Source of the DNA: Bacilli bacterium
GTDB taxonomy: Bacteria > Bacillota_I > Bacilli_A > RF39 > UBA660
DNA length: 64,000 nucleotides
NCBI GenBank assembly: GCA_017527675.1
Contig: JAFXPU010000001.1
Span: forward strand, 40,033 to 104,032
Direction of reading: 5' to 3'
How positions within the stretch are numbered: the first letter of the stretch is position 1; every line of letters starts with the position of its first letter. The notes under the pieces are model-generated. The model made no database searches. It had not been told where the DNA came from and saw only the letters and a list, made by a program, of their open reading frames with translations. Made by a program: the position numbers and the translations under genes. Shown here one piece after another: positions 43,118 through 52,324 of the stretch.

Positions 43118-45667
43118 ATGAGAAAAGCAAAAGAAGAAACAATTGAATTACTAGGCCGTATTTATGATTATACTCTAGAAGAAATAATGGGAGAAAGATT
43201 TTCAGAGTATGCTAAAGATATAATTCAAAACAGAGCTATACCTGATGTTCGTGATGGTTTAAAACCAGTTCAAAGAAGAATATTATATGCGATGTTTAGA
43301 GACAAAAACACCTATGAAAAAGCTCATAAAAAATCAGCTACTGCTGTTGGTAATGTAATGGGTCATTATCATCCACATGGTGATTCATCTATCTATGAAG
43401 CCTTAGTTCATATGTCTCAATGGTGGAAGCAAAATGAATGCTATATTGATATGCATGGTAATAATGGTTCTATGGATGGTGATTCAGCTGCTGCTATGCG
43501 TTATACAGAAGCAAGACTATCTAAAATATCTGGAGAACTTTTAAGAGATATAGATAAAAATACTATTGAATGGGCACCTAACTTTGATGATACATTATAT
43601 GAACCAACAGTTTTACCAGCAAGATATCCAAATCTACTTGTAAATGGTGCTAAAGGTATTTCAGCTGGTTATGCAACTGAAATTCCACCTCATAATTTAG
43701 GTGAAGTTATTGATGCAACTATTAAAAGAATTGAAAGTCCAAATTGTCATTTACAGTCAATTTTAGATATTATTAAAGGACCAGATTTTCCAACTGGAGC
43801 TATTATTGAAGGAAAAAAAGAAATTGAGGATGCTTTAACTACTGGTCGTGGTAGGGTAGTAATCCGTTCAAAATATGAAATTGTTGAAGATAAAAAACAA
43901 AGACAAATTATTATTCATGAAATACCATTTGAAGTTAATAAAGCAATGCTTGTTAAGAAAATATCTGATATCATTTATGATAAAAAAATAGATGGTATGA
44001 TTGAAGTACGTGATGAATCAGATAGAGAAGAAAAAGTTCGTATTGTTATTGATCTTAAAAAAGATGCTAATCAAGATAATGTAATTAATTATTTATTTAA
44101 AAATACTGAATTACAAATAAATTACAATTACAATATGATTGCTATTGTCAATAAACGTCCAGTTCAAGTAGGGGTAATTGATATACTTGATGCTTATATA
44201 GCTCATCAAAAAGAAGTAATTACAAGACGTACTGAATTTGATTTAGAACATGCTAAAGCTCGTATGCATATTGTTGAAGGTTTAATTAAATGTTTAGATA
44301 TCCTTGATGAGGTTATTAAAACAATCCGTCAAAGCAAAAATAAACAAGATGCTAAAGAAAATTTAGTAAAATTATATAAATTTACAATGGAACAAGCTGA
44401 AGCTATTGTTACATTACAACTTTATCGTTTAACTAATACAGATGTTAAAACTTTAGAAGATGAATATAATTTACTTAAAAAAGCAGTTGCTGCTTTTGAA
44501 GCAATTTTAGCTAATGAAGAAATGCTAAAAGATGTAATGAAAAAAGAATTAAAACAAATTAAGACTGAGTATGCAACACCACGTAAAACGGAAATAAAAG
44601 ATGAAATAACTGAAATTAAAATTGATATAGAAGCTATGATTCCAAAAGAAGATTGTATAGTTGCTGTAACCAAAGATGGCTATGTTAAGCGTACATCTTT
44701 AAGAAGCTATAATTCAGCAGGTGAAGATATTCAACTAAAAGAAGGCGACTATATTATAGGTCTTTATGAATTAAATACAATGGATACATTATTACTATTT
44801 ACAACTAATGGTAATTATCTATTCTTACCAATTCATATCTTACCTGATTTAAAATGGAAAGATATGGGTAAACATGTATCTAATATAGTTAAATTAGATG
44901 AAGATGATTATATAGTTTCATCTATTCCAGTTACTAATTTTGATGCTGATAAATATATAACTATTTATACAGAAAATGGTATGGTAAAACGTACTAAGTT
45001 AGCGGAATTTAAAGTATCAAGATATAATAAACCAATGTGCGCTATGAAATTAAAAGACAAAGATGTTGTTTTAGGAGCAACTGATAAAGTTGGTACTGAA
45101 GTCTTTGTTACAACCCATAATGGTTTAGGATTAAAATATAACATCGATGAAATACCAGCAACTGGTGTAAGAGGTAGTGGTGTTAAATCTATTACTTTAA
45201 AAAATGATGTTGTAGTTTCTCTAAATGTTATTAATGATGAAGAATTAATATCAATTATTACTACTAAAGGAACCGGAAAACGTGTTAAATTAACTGAGTT
45301 TGAAAAAACATCAAGAGGTCGTAAAGGAGTACAAGTAGTAAGAGATGTTAAAACTAATCCATACTATATTTTAAGTTCATATGTAATAAATTCTAAACAT
45401 CAAATTGGTTTAAAAACAAAAGAAGATATAGTGTTAATTAAGTTAACTGAACTTCCAATTGCTGATCGATATTCAACAGGTACTAATATTATTAAAGATA
45501 ATTTAGTATCCACTTTTGAAGTTAAAGATCTAACAAAAGATAGTGAAGAGAACACCCCAACTGATATTCAAGAGGAGAAAAAAGAAATAGAACAAGTAAA
45601 CTTATCATCTGTAGATGAAAGAATTCTAACTATTGATGATATGTTAAGAGATTTGGAGAATAATTAA
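43118..45667 (+). CDS. parC: DNA topoisomerase IV subunit A
   Basis: 849 residues with AGGTGA upstream. N-terminal winged-helix/breakage domain: IPDVRDGLKPVQRRILYAM and catalytic Tyr129 in AAAMRYTEARLS. The quinolone-determining region is HPHGDSSIYEALV with Ser90 and Glu94, the sensitive-type residues. The C-terminal half carries beta-propeller blades (VAVTKDGYVKRTSL, TIYTENGMVKRTKL, GRKGVQVVR). The acidic tail ends DDMLRDLENN. It pairs with ParE just upstream. Confidence 0.95.
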   Translation: MRKAKEETIELLGRIYDYTLEEIMGERFSEYAKDIIQNRAIPDVRDGLKPVQRRILYAMFRDKNTYEKAHKKSATAVGNVMGHYHPHGDSSIYEALVHMSQWWKQNECYIDMHGNNGSMDGDSAAAMRYTEARLSKISGELLRDIDKNTIEWAPNFDDTLYEPTVLPARYPNLLVNGAKGISAGYATEIPPHNLGEVIDATIKRIESPNCHLQSILDIIKGPDFPTGAIIEGKKEIEDALTTGRGRVVIRSKYEIVEDKKQRQIIIHEIPFEVNKAMLVKKISDIIYDKKIDGMIEVRDESDREEKVRIVIDLKKDANQDNVINYLFKNTELQINYNYNMIAIVNKRPVQVGVIDILDAYIAHQKEVITRRTEFDLEHAKARMHIVEGLIKCLDILDEVIKTIRQSKNKQDAKENLVKLYKFTMEQAEAIVTLQLYRLTNTDVKTLEDEYNLLKKAVAAFEAILANEEMLKDVMKKELKQIKTEYATPRKTEIKDEITEIKIDIEAMIPKEDCIVAVTKDGYVKRTSLRSYNSAGEDIQLKEGDYIIGLYELNTMDTLLLFTTNGNYLFLPIHILPDLKWKDMGKHVSNIVKLDEDDYIVSSIPVTNFDADKYITIYTENGMVKRTKLAEFKVSRYNKPMCAMKLKDKDVVLGATDKVGTEVFVTTHNGLGLKYNIDEIPATGVRGSGVKSITLKNDVVVSLNVINDEELISIITTKGTGKRVKLTEFEKTSRGRKGVQVVRDVKTNPYYILSSYVINSKHQIGLKTKEDIVLIKLTELPIADRYSTGTNIIKDNLVSTFEVKDLTKDSEENTPTDIQEEKKEIEQVNLSSVDERILTIDDMLRDLENN

Positions 45668-45668
45668 T

Positions 45669-45914
45669 ATGAAAGAAACTAATTTTGTCAAATTATATTT
45701 AAAAATTATTGGTATATCATTCTTAATATGGGTATCTATTATAACTGTAATAATATTTTCAAGAATTATATTTGGCTTAGAAAATGATATTATAAATAAA
45801 ATTAATGTTTATGCTTTATTTGTCCCAGAAATTGGAATTTTATTTGGGTGGATACCTGCATTGTTTATTGCTGATAAAAAGAAACATGAAAATGATAAAA
45901 AAAATCAACCTTAA
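45669..45914 (+). CDS. Small two-helix membrane protein
   Basis: 81 residues with two predicted transmembrane helices (about 10-32 and 45-67) and a Lys-rich C-terminus. It begins one base after the parC stop, hence in the same operon, and a terminator follows. No family recognised. Confidence 0.6.
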   Translation: MKETNFVKLYLKIIGISFLIWVSIITVIIFSRIIFGLENDIINKINVYALFVPEIGILFGWIPALFIADKKKHENDKKNQP

Positions 45915-45928
45915 TAGGTTGATTTTTT
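45898..45928 (+). terminator. Terminator of the parE-parC operon
   Basis: AAAAAATCAACC / GGTTGATTTTTT stem around TTAATA, overlapping the stop codon. Confidence 0.85.
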
Positions 45929-45956
45929 ATGTATAAGTAAATCGAAAAAACGTACC

Positions 45957-45985
45957 TTGCGTGGGTGGTAGATTTATTATATAAT
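45957..45985 (+). promoter_or_regulatory. Promoter of the ATT-start small gene
   Basis: TTGCGT (45957-45962), 17-base spacer, TATAAT (45980-45985). Predicted RNA start near 45992, just before GGAGG at 45999. Confidence 0.55.
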
Positions 45986-46010
45986 TATACCAAGATATGG
46001 AGGAACAATT

Positions 46011-46226
46011 ATTGATATTAAAAAAGAATTAGAAACTGAAGTAATTGATAAAGAATTAGAAATAAATCGATTAAAAGCTTTAGAAACAAAATTAACTGCA
46101 AGGCAGGCTGCAGCAACAGTTGGTGATATTCCGCAAATAAAAGAATACAATGTTAATATTAATCCAGAAATAATTGCAAATATTCCAGAAGCTATTGAAG
46201 ATGATATCAAATCAAGAACAAAATAA
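46011..46226 (+). CDS. 71-residue coiled-coil protein probably started by ATT
   Basis: The frame lacks ATG, GTG or TTG after its upstream stop, but its coding character is strong: (I)DIKKELETEVIDKELEINR, then AAATVGDIP and NINPEIIANIPEAIEDD. A promoter (45957-45985), GGAGG (45999-46003) and a terminator (46226-46258) frame it. ATT at 46011 is seven bases after GGAGG; ATT at 46008 is the alternative. ATT starts are known mainly from infC. Another reading is that ATG 45997 (MEEQ...) was the original start and a one-base indel shifted the frame. The first half is a charged heptad helix. Function unknown. Confidence 0.55.
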   Translation: MDIKKELETEVIDKELEINRLKALETKLTARQAAATVGDIPQIKEYNVNINPEIIANIPEAIEDDIKSRTK

Positions 46227-46258
46227 AAATATGATTTTAAAAATCATATTTTTTTATT
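46226..46258. terminator. Bidirectional terminator
   Basis: AATATGATTTT / AAAATCATATT stem with A's before and T7 after, between convergent genes ending at 46226 and 46254. Confidence 0.8.
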
Positions 46259-46754
46259 TTGTTATATTTTTTTCTTTTTCTACATTTAAACCTTTTAGAT
46301 AACCTAATGATTGACCAATTGTTTCAAATGTTTCACGATCAGTAAATGGTTTTGTTAACCAATCTTTATTATGTAGTTTTATATATTTGCAAGAATATTT
46401 ATAAAGATTTGTTACAATATCATGACCATGAACTAATAACTCTTCTTCTTCTTCAAGTGCTTTAGCACTTTGTTCTTTATCCTTATCAATAGCAAATCCA
46501 TTTTCTCCCATAATTAAGTATGCATCACTATCTTCTTTATATAAAATAGTAAAGTCACTTGATAAATGCCATTTATATCTTAATAAAGTATCATAGTTAT
46601 CATAAAAGAAATTACTTAAACTTTTTAATTCTGCTTCCATTTTATTAAATTCTTCTAATGAATCAGTAGTTAGACAATCTAAAAAGTATTTCATATTTCT
46701 TTCTTTTAAATGTTTCTTTTCTGCTCTTGCAATAATATTATCAAAAAAAATCAT
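46254..46754 (-). CDS. Hypothetical cytoplasmic protein
   Basis: 166 residues on the minus strand with GGAGGTTTTACT before its ATG. Soluble, acidic, mostly helical; no motifs recognised. It is a monocistronic gene between two opposite units, sharing a terminator with the ATT-start gene. Confidence 0.6.
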   Translation of the reverse strand: MIFFDNIIARAEKKHLKERNMKYFLDCLTTDSLEEFNKMEAELKSLSNFFYDNYDTLLRYKWHLSSDFTILYKEDSDAYLIMGENGFAIDKDKEQSAKALEEEEELLVHGHDIVTNLYKYSCKYIKLHNKDWLTKPFTDRETFETIGQSLGYLKGLNVEKEKNITK

Positions 46755-46843
46755 AGTAAAACCTCCATGTGATAATTATAATATATATTTATTATTTTTT
46801 CAAATATTTTTAAAAAAATGCATAAATTATATTAGGTGATAAA

Positions 46844-47179
46844 ATGGCAAAAGAAGAATTCAAAATTTTTGTAAAGAAAAATCCACGTCTTTTAAGATAT
46901 ATCAATTCCAAAGAAATGACATGGCAACAATTCTATGAAATGTATGATATGTATGGTGAAGATAATGATATATGGAAAAAGTATTTAGAGGATAAAAAAG
47001 AAACAGTTAATATGAGTGATTTTGTAAATTACTTTAAAAATATTAATTTAGATAATGTTCAAGAATCTATTAATAGTATTCAAAGAGTATTAGGCGTACT
47101 TGGAGATTTAATGGGTAGTAAAACAGTTAATACCAGTAATTATGAACCAAAACCAATCTATAAGCATTTTGATGATTAA
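46844..47179 (+). CDS. ylbD: YlbD-like spore coat-associated protein
   Basis: 111 residues. The N-terminal pattern FKIFVKKNPRLLRYINSKEM, then TWQQFYEMYDMYGEDNDIWKKY matches YlbD (FK.FVK.HP..., TWQ..YE.....GE.D..W..Y). YlbD is recorded as a coat protein in Bacillus. Its neighbours ylbE and rsmD (ylbH) are the same as in Bacillus. Stop and ylbE start overlap by one base. Confidence 0.8.
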   Translation: MAKEEFKIFVKKNPRLLRYINSKEMTWQQFYEMYDMYGEDNDIWKKYLEDKKETVNMSDFVNYFKNINLDNVQESINSIQRVLGVLGDLMGSKTVNTSNYEPKPIYKHFDD

Positions 47180-47400
47180 TGAATTTAGATTTGCAATTTA
47201 AATTAAAATCCAATCCTTTATATATAAAATATTTAAGAGAACATAGTTATTGGTATAAAATACTTATACGTAATCCAAATATGTTTAAAGAATTTGCGGA
47301 GAAATTAAAAGAAGATTATCATCTGCGTCCTCAAGATAAAATTGATAGAATATTTACAACAATTGATTTAGTTAGTAATTTAATGAAGAACATGGTATAA
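47179..47400 (+). CDS. ylbE: YlbE-like protein
   Basis: 73 residues. LKSNPLYIKYLREHSYWYKI and NPNMFKEFAEKLKEDYHLR, then a C-terminal helix, match the YlbE-like family. It follows ylbD with a one-base overlap. Function unknown. Its last codons contain the extended -10 of the rsmD promoter. Confidence 0.8.
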   Translation: MNLDLQFKLKSNPLYIKYLREHSYWYKILIRNPNMFKEFAEKLKEDYHLRPQDKIDRIFTTIDLVSNLMKNMV

Positions 47401-47401
47401 T
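47393..47401 (+). promoter_or_regulatory. Extended -10 promoter of rsmD inside ylbE
   Basis: TGGTATAAT overlaps the ylbE stop; the predicted RNA starts at ~47408, immediately at the GGTGG ribosome site. Confidence 0.5.
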
Positions 47402-47416
47402 TTAAATGGTGGTTAT

Positions 47417-47941
47417 ATGCGTGTTATTTCAGGTATTTATAAAGGCAAAAACTTACAAGGGTTTGATATAGATGGTACTAGACCAACAATGGATAGGGTA
47501 AAAGAATCTTTAATGGCTATGATTCAAAGTTATATACCTGATTCTGTTTGTTTAGATTTATTTGCTGGATCTGGTTCATTAGGTATTGAAGCAATCTCAA
47601 ATGGAGCTTTAGAATGTACTTTTTGTGATAATAATGACATAGCAATTAAAACCATTAAAGAAAATACTAAAATGATAAAAGAAAATATTTATATTAATAA
47701 AACGGATTATGAATACTTTTTAAATAATACTAACAAAAAATTTGATATTATCTTTTTAGACCCACCATACAGATTGAGTTTAATTAATAAATGCCTCGAA
47801 ATTATTAGTAAAAACAATCTTTTAACTGATGACGGAATTATTGTTTTAGAGTATGAAAATGAAAATATTAATCCATTAAATTATGAAATATTCAAAGAAA
47901 AAAAATATGGTTCTAAAAAGGTTATGATTTTAAAAAAATAA
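47417..47941 (+). CDS. rsmD: 16S rRNA (guanine-966-N2)-methyltransferase RsmD
   Basis: 174 residues, Rossmann-fold methyltransferase. MRVISGIYKGKNL and the TRPTMDRVKESL block are characteristic. SAM-binding LDLFAGSGSLGIEAIS and the catalytic DPPY (FLDPPYRLSL) motif follow. It methylates G966 of 16S rRNA during 30S assembly. Called ylbH in Bacillus, where coaD usually follows; coaD is absent here. Confidence 0.93.
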   Translation: MRVISGIYKGKNLQGFDIDGTRPTMDRVKESLMAMIQSYIPDSVCLDLFAGSGSLGIEAISNGALECTFCDNNDIAIKTIKENTKMIKENIYINKTDYEYFLNNTNKKFDIIFLDPPYRLSLINKCLEIISKNNLLTDDGIIVLEYENENINPLNYEIFKEKKYGSKKVMILKK

Positions 47942-47965
47942 TTAATGAAAACATAGTGTAAAGTA

Positions 47966-48000
47966 AAACCTGTAATCATTTGTAGATTATAGGTTTTTTT
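47966..48000 (+). terminator. Terminator of rsmD fused to the next promoter
   Basis: AAAACCTGTAATC / GATTATAGGTTTT stem (one mismatch), seven T, directly continuous with TGGTATAAT. Confidence 0.85.
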
Positions 48001-48008
48001 GGTATAAT
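48000..48008 (+). promoter_or_regulatory. Extended -10 promoter of the glucosaminidase operon
   Basis: TGGTATAAT starting on the last T of the terminator tract; AGGTGAT ribosome site follows at 48021. Confidence 0.6.
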
Positions 48009-48032
48009 TATTATATATTGTGAGGTGATATT

Positions 48033-50087
48033 ATGAAGATGTTTAATAAAGTATTTATACTTATTTTTGTAATGTCACTTTTCTTTTTGCCACAAAGTGT
48101 TTTAGCTGAATATAAAGCAACAGTAGTTGGAGATTCTCCAGTGTGTGAATTATTTGGTGGAGCTCGTGGTAAATGCTTATATCAAAATGCAAATTTAAAT
48201 AGTGTTGGTGGTTATTGGTATTCACTTGATTTAGGTGATGAAGTTACAGTTTATGAAAATGATACTGTACCAACTAATGATACATATAGATGTAGTGATT
48301 ATTATGTTAAAGTTGATGCATCTCCAGCAGATCAACCTTGGATAGTTACAACTGGTTATTTCTGTCATGCAGATTTAAAAAGCGATTTCTTAACTGAAGA
48401 GATGAAAACTGAATTTAGAAATGCCGGTTTTCCTGAATCTTATTGGGAAAAATTAGCTGTATTAAAAACTAACCATCCAAAATGGACATTCTATGCTATA
48501 GATACAGAATTAGATTTTAATACTGCTGTATTAAATGAAACATATGGTGGACGTAATGTTTTAAGACTTAGTATGTCAAATAACTATGCCTTACTTTCTA
48601 AAGGAACTGATTCCTTTGATTACATAAACAATAAATATTTAGAATATGATGATATAGGTGGATATGATCCATGGTTACTTGCTAGTTATGATACTGTAGC
48701 TTTCTATATGGATCCTAGAAATTTCTTATCAGATATGTATATAATGCAATTTCAAGGATTAAAAAATAATAACTTAATATCTGATGAAAATTTATATAAT
48801 ATTATTACATCTGCTTATGGTAGTACATATAATCAACGATATGCTAATTCTTTTATTGAAGCTGGTAAACAATCAGGAGTTGATCCAATATATTTAGTTG
48901 CTCTATCAATTGAAGAAGTAGGAAGAGAACTTACAACAGCAACATCAGGTAATTATAATGGACATTATAACTTCTATAATATTGGAGCATCTGATGGTGC
49001 TAATCCTGTATATCGTGGTTTAGATTTTGCTGCTGGTTATGATGATTCAACAGTTCGCCCATGGAATACTCCAGAGCGTGCAATTATTGGTGGAGCTAAA
49101 TGGATATATAATCAATTTTTAAATGTTGGACAAGATACTTCATATTTTAAAAAATTTAATGTAATTGAATATTATTTTGAACATGCTAATCCTGGTAAAA
49201 GTGCATATTATAATTATACACATCAATATATGACTAATACCAAAGCACCTTCATCTGAAGCAAATACTTCATATTCAGCATATTTTAAAAATAATTTACT
49301 TGATTTAGAATTAAATTTCTATATTCCAGTATTTAGAAATATGCCTGAAAAAACTACCTTACCAACACAAGGTGGCTGGCCAAATAATTATTTAAAGAGT
49401 ATAAATATAAATGGTGCAGATATCGCTGGATTTAATAGTACAGCTGAAAGTTATAATTACTATTTAGATATTAATAATCCTGTTATCAATATAAGTGCTA
49501 CTTCTATTTCATCCTTAGCATCAATCAATGGTTTAGGTACTTATACAATTGATCAAAACAAAACAATTAATATTGATTGTGTTGCTCAAAATGGTGACGT
49601 TAAAACATATCATATTAATGTAATACTAACTGGTGAAAAAACACCAATTGCTGTTGATGTTAAAACCACATTAAATAGTACAGATATTAAAAATAATGAC
49701 ACTTATTTATCAGGTATTGAAATAGGTACTGATTCAGCAACTATTAGACAAAAAATAATTAATGTTAAAGCTGATGCAGTTGTAACAGTTTATAATAAAA
49801 ATGGTGAAGTAAAATCATCTGGCAAAATGGCAACTGGTGATAAAGTTAATATTATTATTGGAACAGAAAATAAAACATTTGATGTAGTTATTTATGGTGA
49901 TGTTAATGGTGATGGTGAAATATTTGCATCAGATTATGTTAAAATTAAGAACCATATAATGGATGTTAAAAAATTAGATGGTGTTTATGCTATAGCAGCT
50001 GATACAAATCATGATAACAATATTTATGCATCAGATTATGTTAAAATTAAGAATTATATTATGAAGGGAACTAAAATTACTCAATAG
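48033..50087 (+). CDS. Secreted N-acetylglucosaminidase with cadherin-like and dockerin domains
   Basis: 684 residues. Signal peptide ~1-25 (VFILIFVMSLFFLP, cleavage after VLA). An SH3-like N-terminal region contains Cys pairs. A GH73-type glucosaminidase domain lies around 250-400: SGVDPIYLVALSIEEVGREL with the probable catalytic Glu, and HYNFYNIGASDG. A cadherin-like beta-sandwich (~455-540) follows. The C-terminus has two dockerin-type calcium repeats: GDVNGDGEIFASDYVKIKNH and the second in ADTNHDNNIYASDYVKIKNY. It should cleave peptidoglycan glycan strands outside the cell. The dockerin implies a cohesin partner not in this window. Confidence 0.85.
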   Translation: MKMFNKVFILIFVMSLFFLPQSVLAEYKATVVGDSPVCELFGGARGKCLYQNANLNSVGGYWYSLDLGDEVTVYENDTVPTNDTYRCSDYYVKVDASPADQPWIVTTGYFCHADLKSDFLTEEMKTEFRNAGFPESYWEKLAVLKTNHPKWTFYAIDTELDFNTAVLNETYGGRNVLRLSMSNNYALLSKGTDSFDYINNKYLEYDDIGGYDPWLLASYDTVAFYMDPRNFLSDMYIMQFQGLKNNNLISDENLYNIITSAYGSTYNQRYANSFIEAGKQSGVDPIYLVALSIEEVGRELTTATSGNYNGHYNFYNIGASDGANPVYRGLDFAAGYDDSTVRPWNTPERAIIGGAKWIYNQFLNVGQDTSYFKKFNVIEYYFEHANPGKSAYYNYTHQYMTNTKAPSSEANTSYSAYFKNNLLDLELNFYIPVFRNMPEKTTLPTQGGWPNNYLKSININGADIAGFNSTAESYNYYLDINNPVINISATSISSLASINGLGTYTIDQNKTINIDCVAQNGDVKTYHINVILTGEKTPIAVDVKTTLNSTDIKNNDTYLSGIEIGTDSATIRQKIINVKADAVVTVYNKNGEVKSSGKMATGDKVNIIIGTENKTFDVVIYGDVNGDGEIFASDYVKIKNHIMDVKKLDGVYAIAADTNHDNNIYASDYVKIKNYIMKGTKITQ

Positions 50088-50095
50088 GAGGTAAT

Positions 50096-51325
50096 ATGAA
50101 AAAACTAAAATATTTATTTATATTTGTTTTATTCACTTTGCTATTTAAAACAAATAATGTAAATGCCTTTGGTATTTGGACAGCTAATACAACAGTTTAT
50201 AGTGGTTCTCCAGTAACAGTATCTATTGATATGAAAGGATTAACAGGAAGATGTTCTTGTACATCTTCTAATCAAGGTGTTTTAGCTGGTGGTGATGATT
50301 TTTTCTATGATGATCAAAATGGTGCAACATCATTTACTGCTCTAAATCCTGGCCAAGCTATTATAACACTTTATTGTTATAACCCATCTGATCAAGATGG
50401 TACTGATTTAGGGGATATGTCACGTACAATAACAATTAATGTAATTGATAGACCAACGTATGATGATCCAATTGATGTTAATCGTACATATTCAGCAAAT
50501 AATTATTTATCTGCTTTAGGTATAGATGGATATGAAATTAAATTTGACAAAGAAACAGTAGAATATAATATTGAAGTTGATAATAAGGTTTCTAATATTA
50601 ATTTAACTGCAACAGCAGAAGATAATACTGCATCAATTGCTGGCGTTGGTGAAATGGAATTAGTAGAAGGAAAAAATACTTTTAATGTTACAGTAACAGC
50701 TGAAAATGGAAATCAAAGAGTATATGTTGTTAATGTATTAGTAAAAGAATTAAATCCTACTCCTGTAAAAATAGATAAAAAAACATATTACTTAGTTAAA
50801 AAAGAGGATAAACTTCCAGAACTTGATAATTATGTTAAAACATCTGTTAAAATAGGTGATGAAGAAATACCTGCTTTAAAAGGTAAAATAACTAAATATA
50901 CTTTAGTTGGATTAAGAGATGATAAAGGTGATATAGCTTTATATATTTATAATGCTAAAGATAAAAGTTATACCTTATATAATGAAGTTAAATTTAATAA
51001 TATAAGTTTATATTTCATGGAAAATAATAAAAATAGTTATAAAAAAACAACTATCAAAATAAATGGCAAGGAAGTAATTGCCTATAAGAAATCTGGCTTA
51101 GATTATTATTTGATATATGGTATGAATTTAAATACTGGTAAAGTTAATTGGTATACTTACGATAAAGAAGAAGGTACAATTCAAAAGTATGCTGATGGGA
51201 ATAAAGCTAATACTATAGATGATAATAAATATAATTTATTAGTATATACTTTAGCAAGTATATCTGGTTTACTAACATTCTTCATGATGATATTATTTAT
51301 TAAATATAAGAAAAAGATGAATTAA
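50096..51325 (+). CDS. Membrane-anchored surface protein with cadherin-like domain
   Basis: 409 residues; strong AGGAGGTAAT site 8 bases after the glucosaminidase stop. Signal peptide ~1-24, an Ig-like N-terminal domain with Cys pair (GRCSCTSSNQ), a cadherin-like beta-sandwich (~135-215: FDKETVEYNIEVDN ... NTFNVTVTAENGNQRVYVVN), a Lys-rich beta region, and a C-terminal transmembrane helix (LASISGLLTFFMMILFIKY) with a basic stop-transfer tail. The same beta-sandwich type occurs in the preceding enzyme, so they may act together at the cell surface. Confidence 0.75.
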   Translation: MKKLKYLFIFVLFTLLFKTNNVNAFGIWTANTTVYSGSPVTVSIDMKGLTGRCSCTSSNQGVLAGGDDFFYDDQNGATSFTALNPGQAIITLYCYNPSDQDGTDLGDMSRTITINVIDRPTYDDPIDVNRTYSANNYLSALGIDGYEIKFDKETVEYNIEVDNKVSNINLTATAEDNTASIAGVGEMELVEGKNTFNVTVTAENGNQRVYVVNVLVKELNPTPVKIDKKTYYLVKKEDKLPELDNYVKTSVKIGDEEIPALKGKITKYTLVGLRDDKGDIALYIYNAKDKSYTLYNEVKFNNISLYFMENNKNSYKKTTIKINGKEVIAYKKSGLDYYLIYGMNLNTGKVNWYTYDKEEGTIQKYADGNKANTIDDNKYNLLVYTLASISGLLTFFMMILFIKYKKKMN

Positions 51326-51340
51326 TAATTCATTTTTTTT
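51314..51340 (+). terminator. Terminator of the surface-protein operon
   Basis: ATGAATTA / TAATTCAT stem across the stop codon followed by eight T. Confidence 0.75.
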
Positions 51341-51393
51341 GACAATTAAAGACATATTATTGATTTATAATAATTATCAATTGGGGGATTGTT

Positions 51394-52284
51394 ATGAATT
51401 ATTATAATGAAATAAAAAAAGAACTAATTGATAATGAAATTAATAAAAAGATAAAAGATTATAGTAAGAATAATTATGAATTAATAAAGTATTTAACTGT
51501 TGGTAAATTACTTAATCAAGCAGGTAAAAAATATGGCGAGGGAGTTATAGAAAAATATTCAAAAAAATTGGAATATGAAGTTGGTAAAAAATATAATAAA
51601 AGTACATTATTTAAGATTAAAAAGTTTTATTTAGTATTTTCAAATCAAAAAGTGGCACCACTGGTGCCACAATTATGTTGGAGTCATTGTTTAATATTAT
51701 TACCCTTAAAAGATATTAATGCCATTAATTATTATATTCTACAAATAGTAAATAGAAATCTTTCTAAAAGGCAATTAATAGAAATTGTTAAAAATAATGA
51801 ATACGAAAGATTAGATGAAAACACTAAAAATAAATTAAAAAATCATAAAGAAATGATTTTAACAGATTTTGTTAAAAATCCAATTATTATAAGAAATAAA
51901 AATAATTATAAAAATATTTCTGAAAAAATATTACAAAAACTTATACTTGAAGATATAGAATATTTTATGAAAGAATTAGGTAATGGATTTTCTTTTATTG
52001 GTAGTGAATATAAAATAAAAATAGCTAATACATATAATTATATTGATTTACTTTTATACAATATTAAATATCATTGTTATGTTGTAATTGAACTAAAGGT
52101 AACTGATTTAAATTATAATCATACTGGTCAAATTCAAAATTATATGAATTATATTGATAAAAATATAAAAGATATTACGGATAATGATACAGTTGGAATA
52201 ATAATATGTAAAAAAAATAATGAATATATAATTGAATATTGTTCAGATTCAAGAATAATATCTAGATCTTATGAATTAGTATAA
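51394..52284 (+). CDS. DUF1016 (YhcG-like) PD-(D/E)XK nuclease family protein
   Basis: 296 residues. N-terminal DUF1016 helical part (GKLLNQAGKKYGEGVIEKYSK...) with the conserved SWSH-like block, here CWSHC near residue 95. The C-terminal nuclease-fold part is GNGFSFIGSEYKI, then YIDLLLYNIKYHCYVVIELK, in which Asp and Glu-x-Lys form the PD-(D/E)XK core. A GC-rich palindrome sits just before CWSH. The family is linked to mobile DNA and defence-like nucleases. It stands alone among core genes, suggesting transfer. Confidence 0.88.
   Translation: MNYYNEIKKELIDNEINKKIKDYSKNNYELIKYLTVGKLLNQAGKKYGEGVIEKYSKKLEYEVGKKYNKSTLFKIKKFYLVFSNQKVAPLVPQLCWSHCLILLPLKDINAINYYILQIVNRNLSKRQLIEIVKNNEYERLDENTKNKLKNHKEMILTDFVKNPIIIRNKNNYKNISEKILQKLILEDIEYFMKELGNGFSFIGSEYKIKIANTYNYIDLLLYNIKYHCYVVIELKVTDLNYNHTGQIQNYMNYIDKNIKDITDNDTVGIIICKKNNEYIIEYCSDSRIISRSYELV
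51652..51670. repeat. GC-rich 19-bp palindrome inside the DUF1016 gene
   Basis: GTGGCACCA-C-TGGTGCCAC, perfect 9-bp arms, encoding VAPLVP with GTG, CTG and GTG codons that are rare in this genome. It lies in the stretch that varies most between DUF1016 relatives. Confidence 0.85.
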
Positions 52285-52324
52285 ATAAATAAATAAAATA
52301 ATAATATACTTAAATAGGTGAGTT

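Noticed and set aside
43370..43420. Quinolone-resistance change in ParC
   Set aside because: The key positions are Ser90 and Glu94, the usual sensitive-type residues.
45977..46210. 77-codon minus-strand frame
   Set aside because: Antisense shadow of the ATT-start gene, which has promoter, ribosome site and terminator on the plus strand.
52285..52324. Mn-sensing yybP-ykoY riboswitch before mntP
   Set aside because: Only 40 AT-rich bases separate the genes and no riboswitch core is present.
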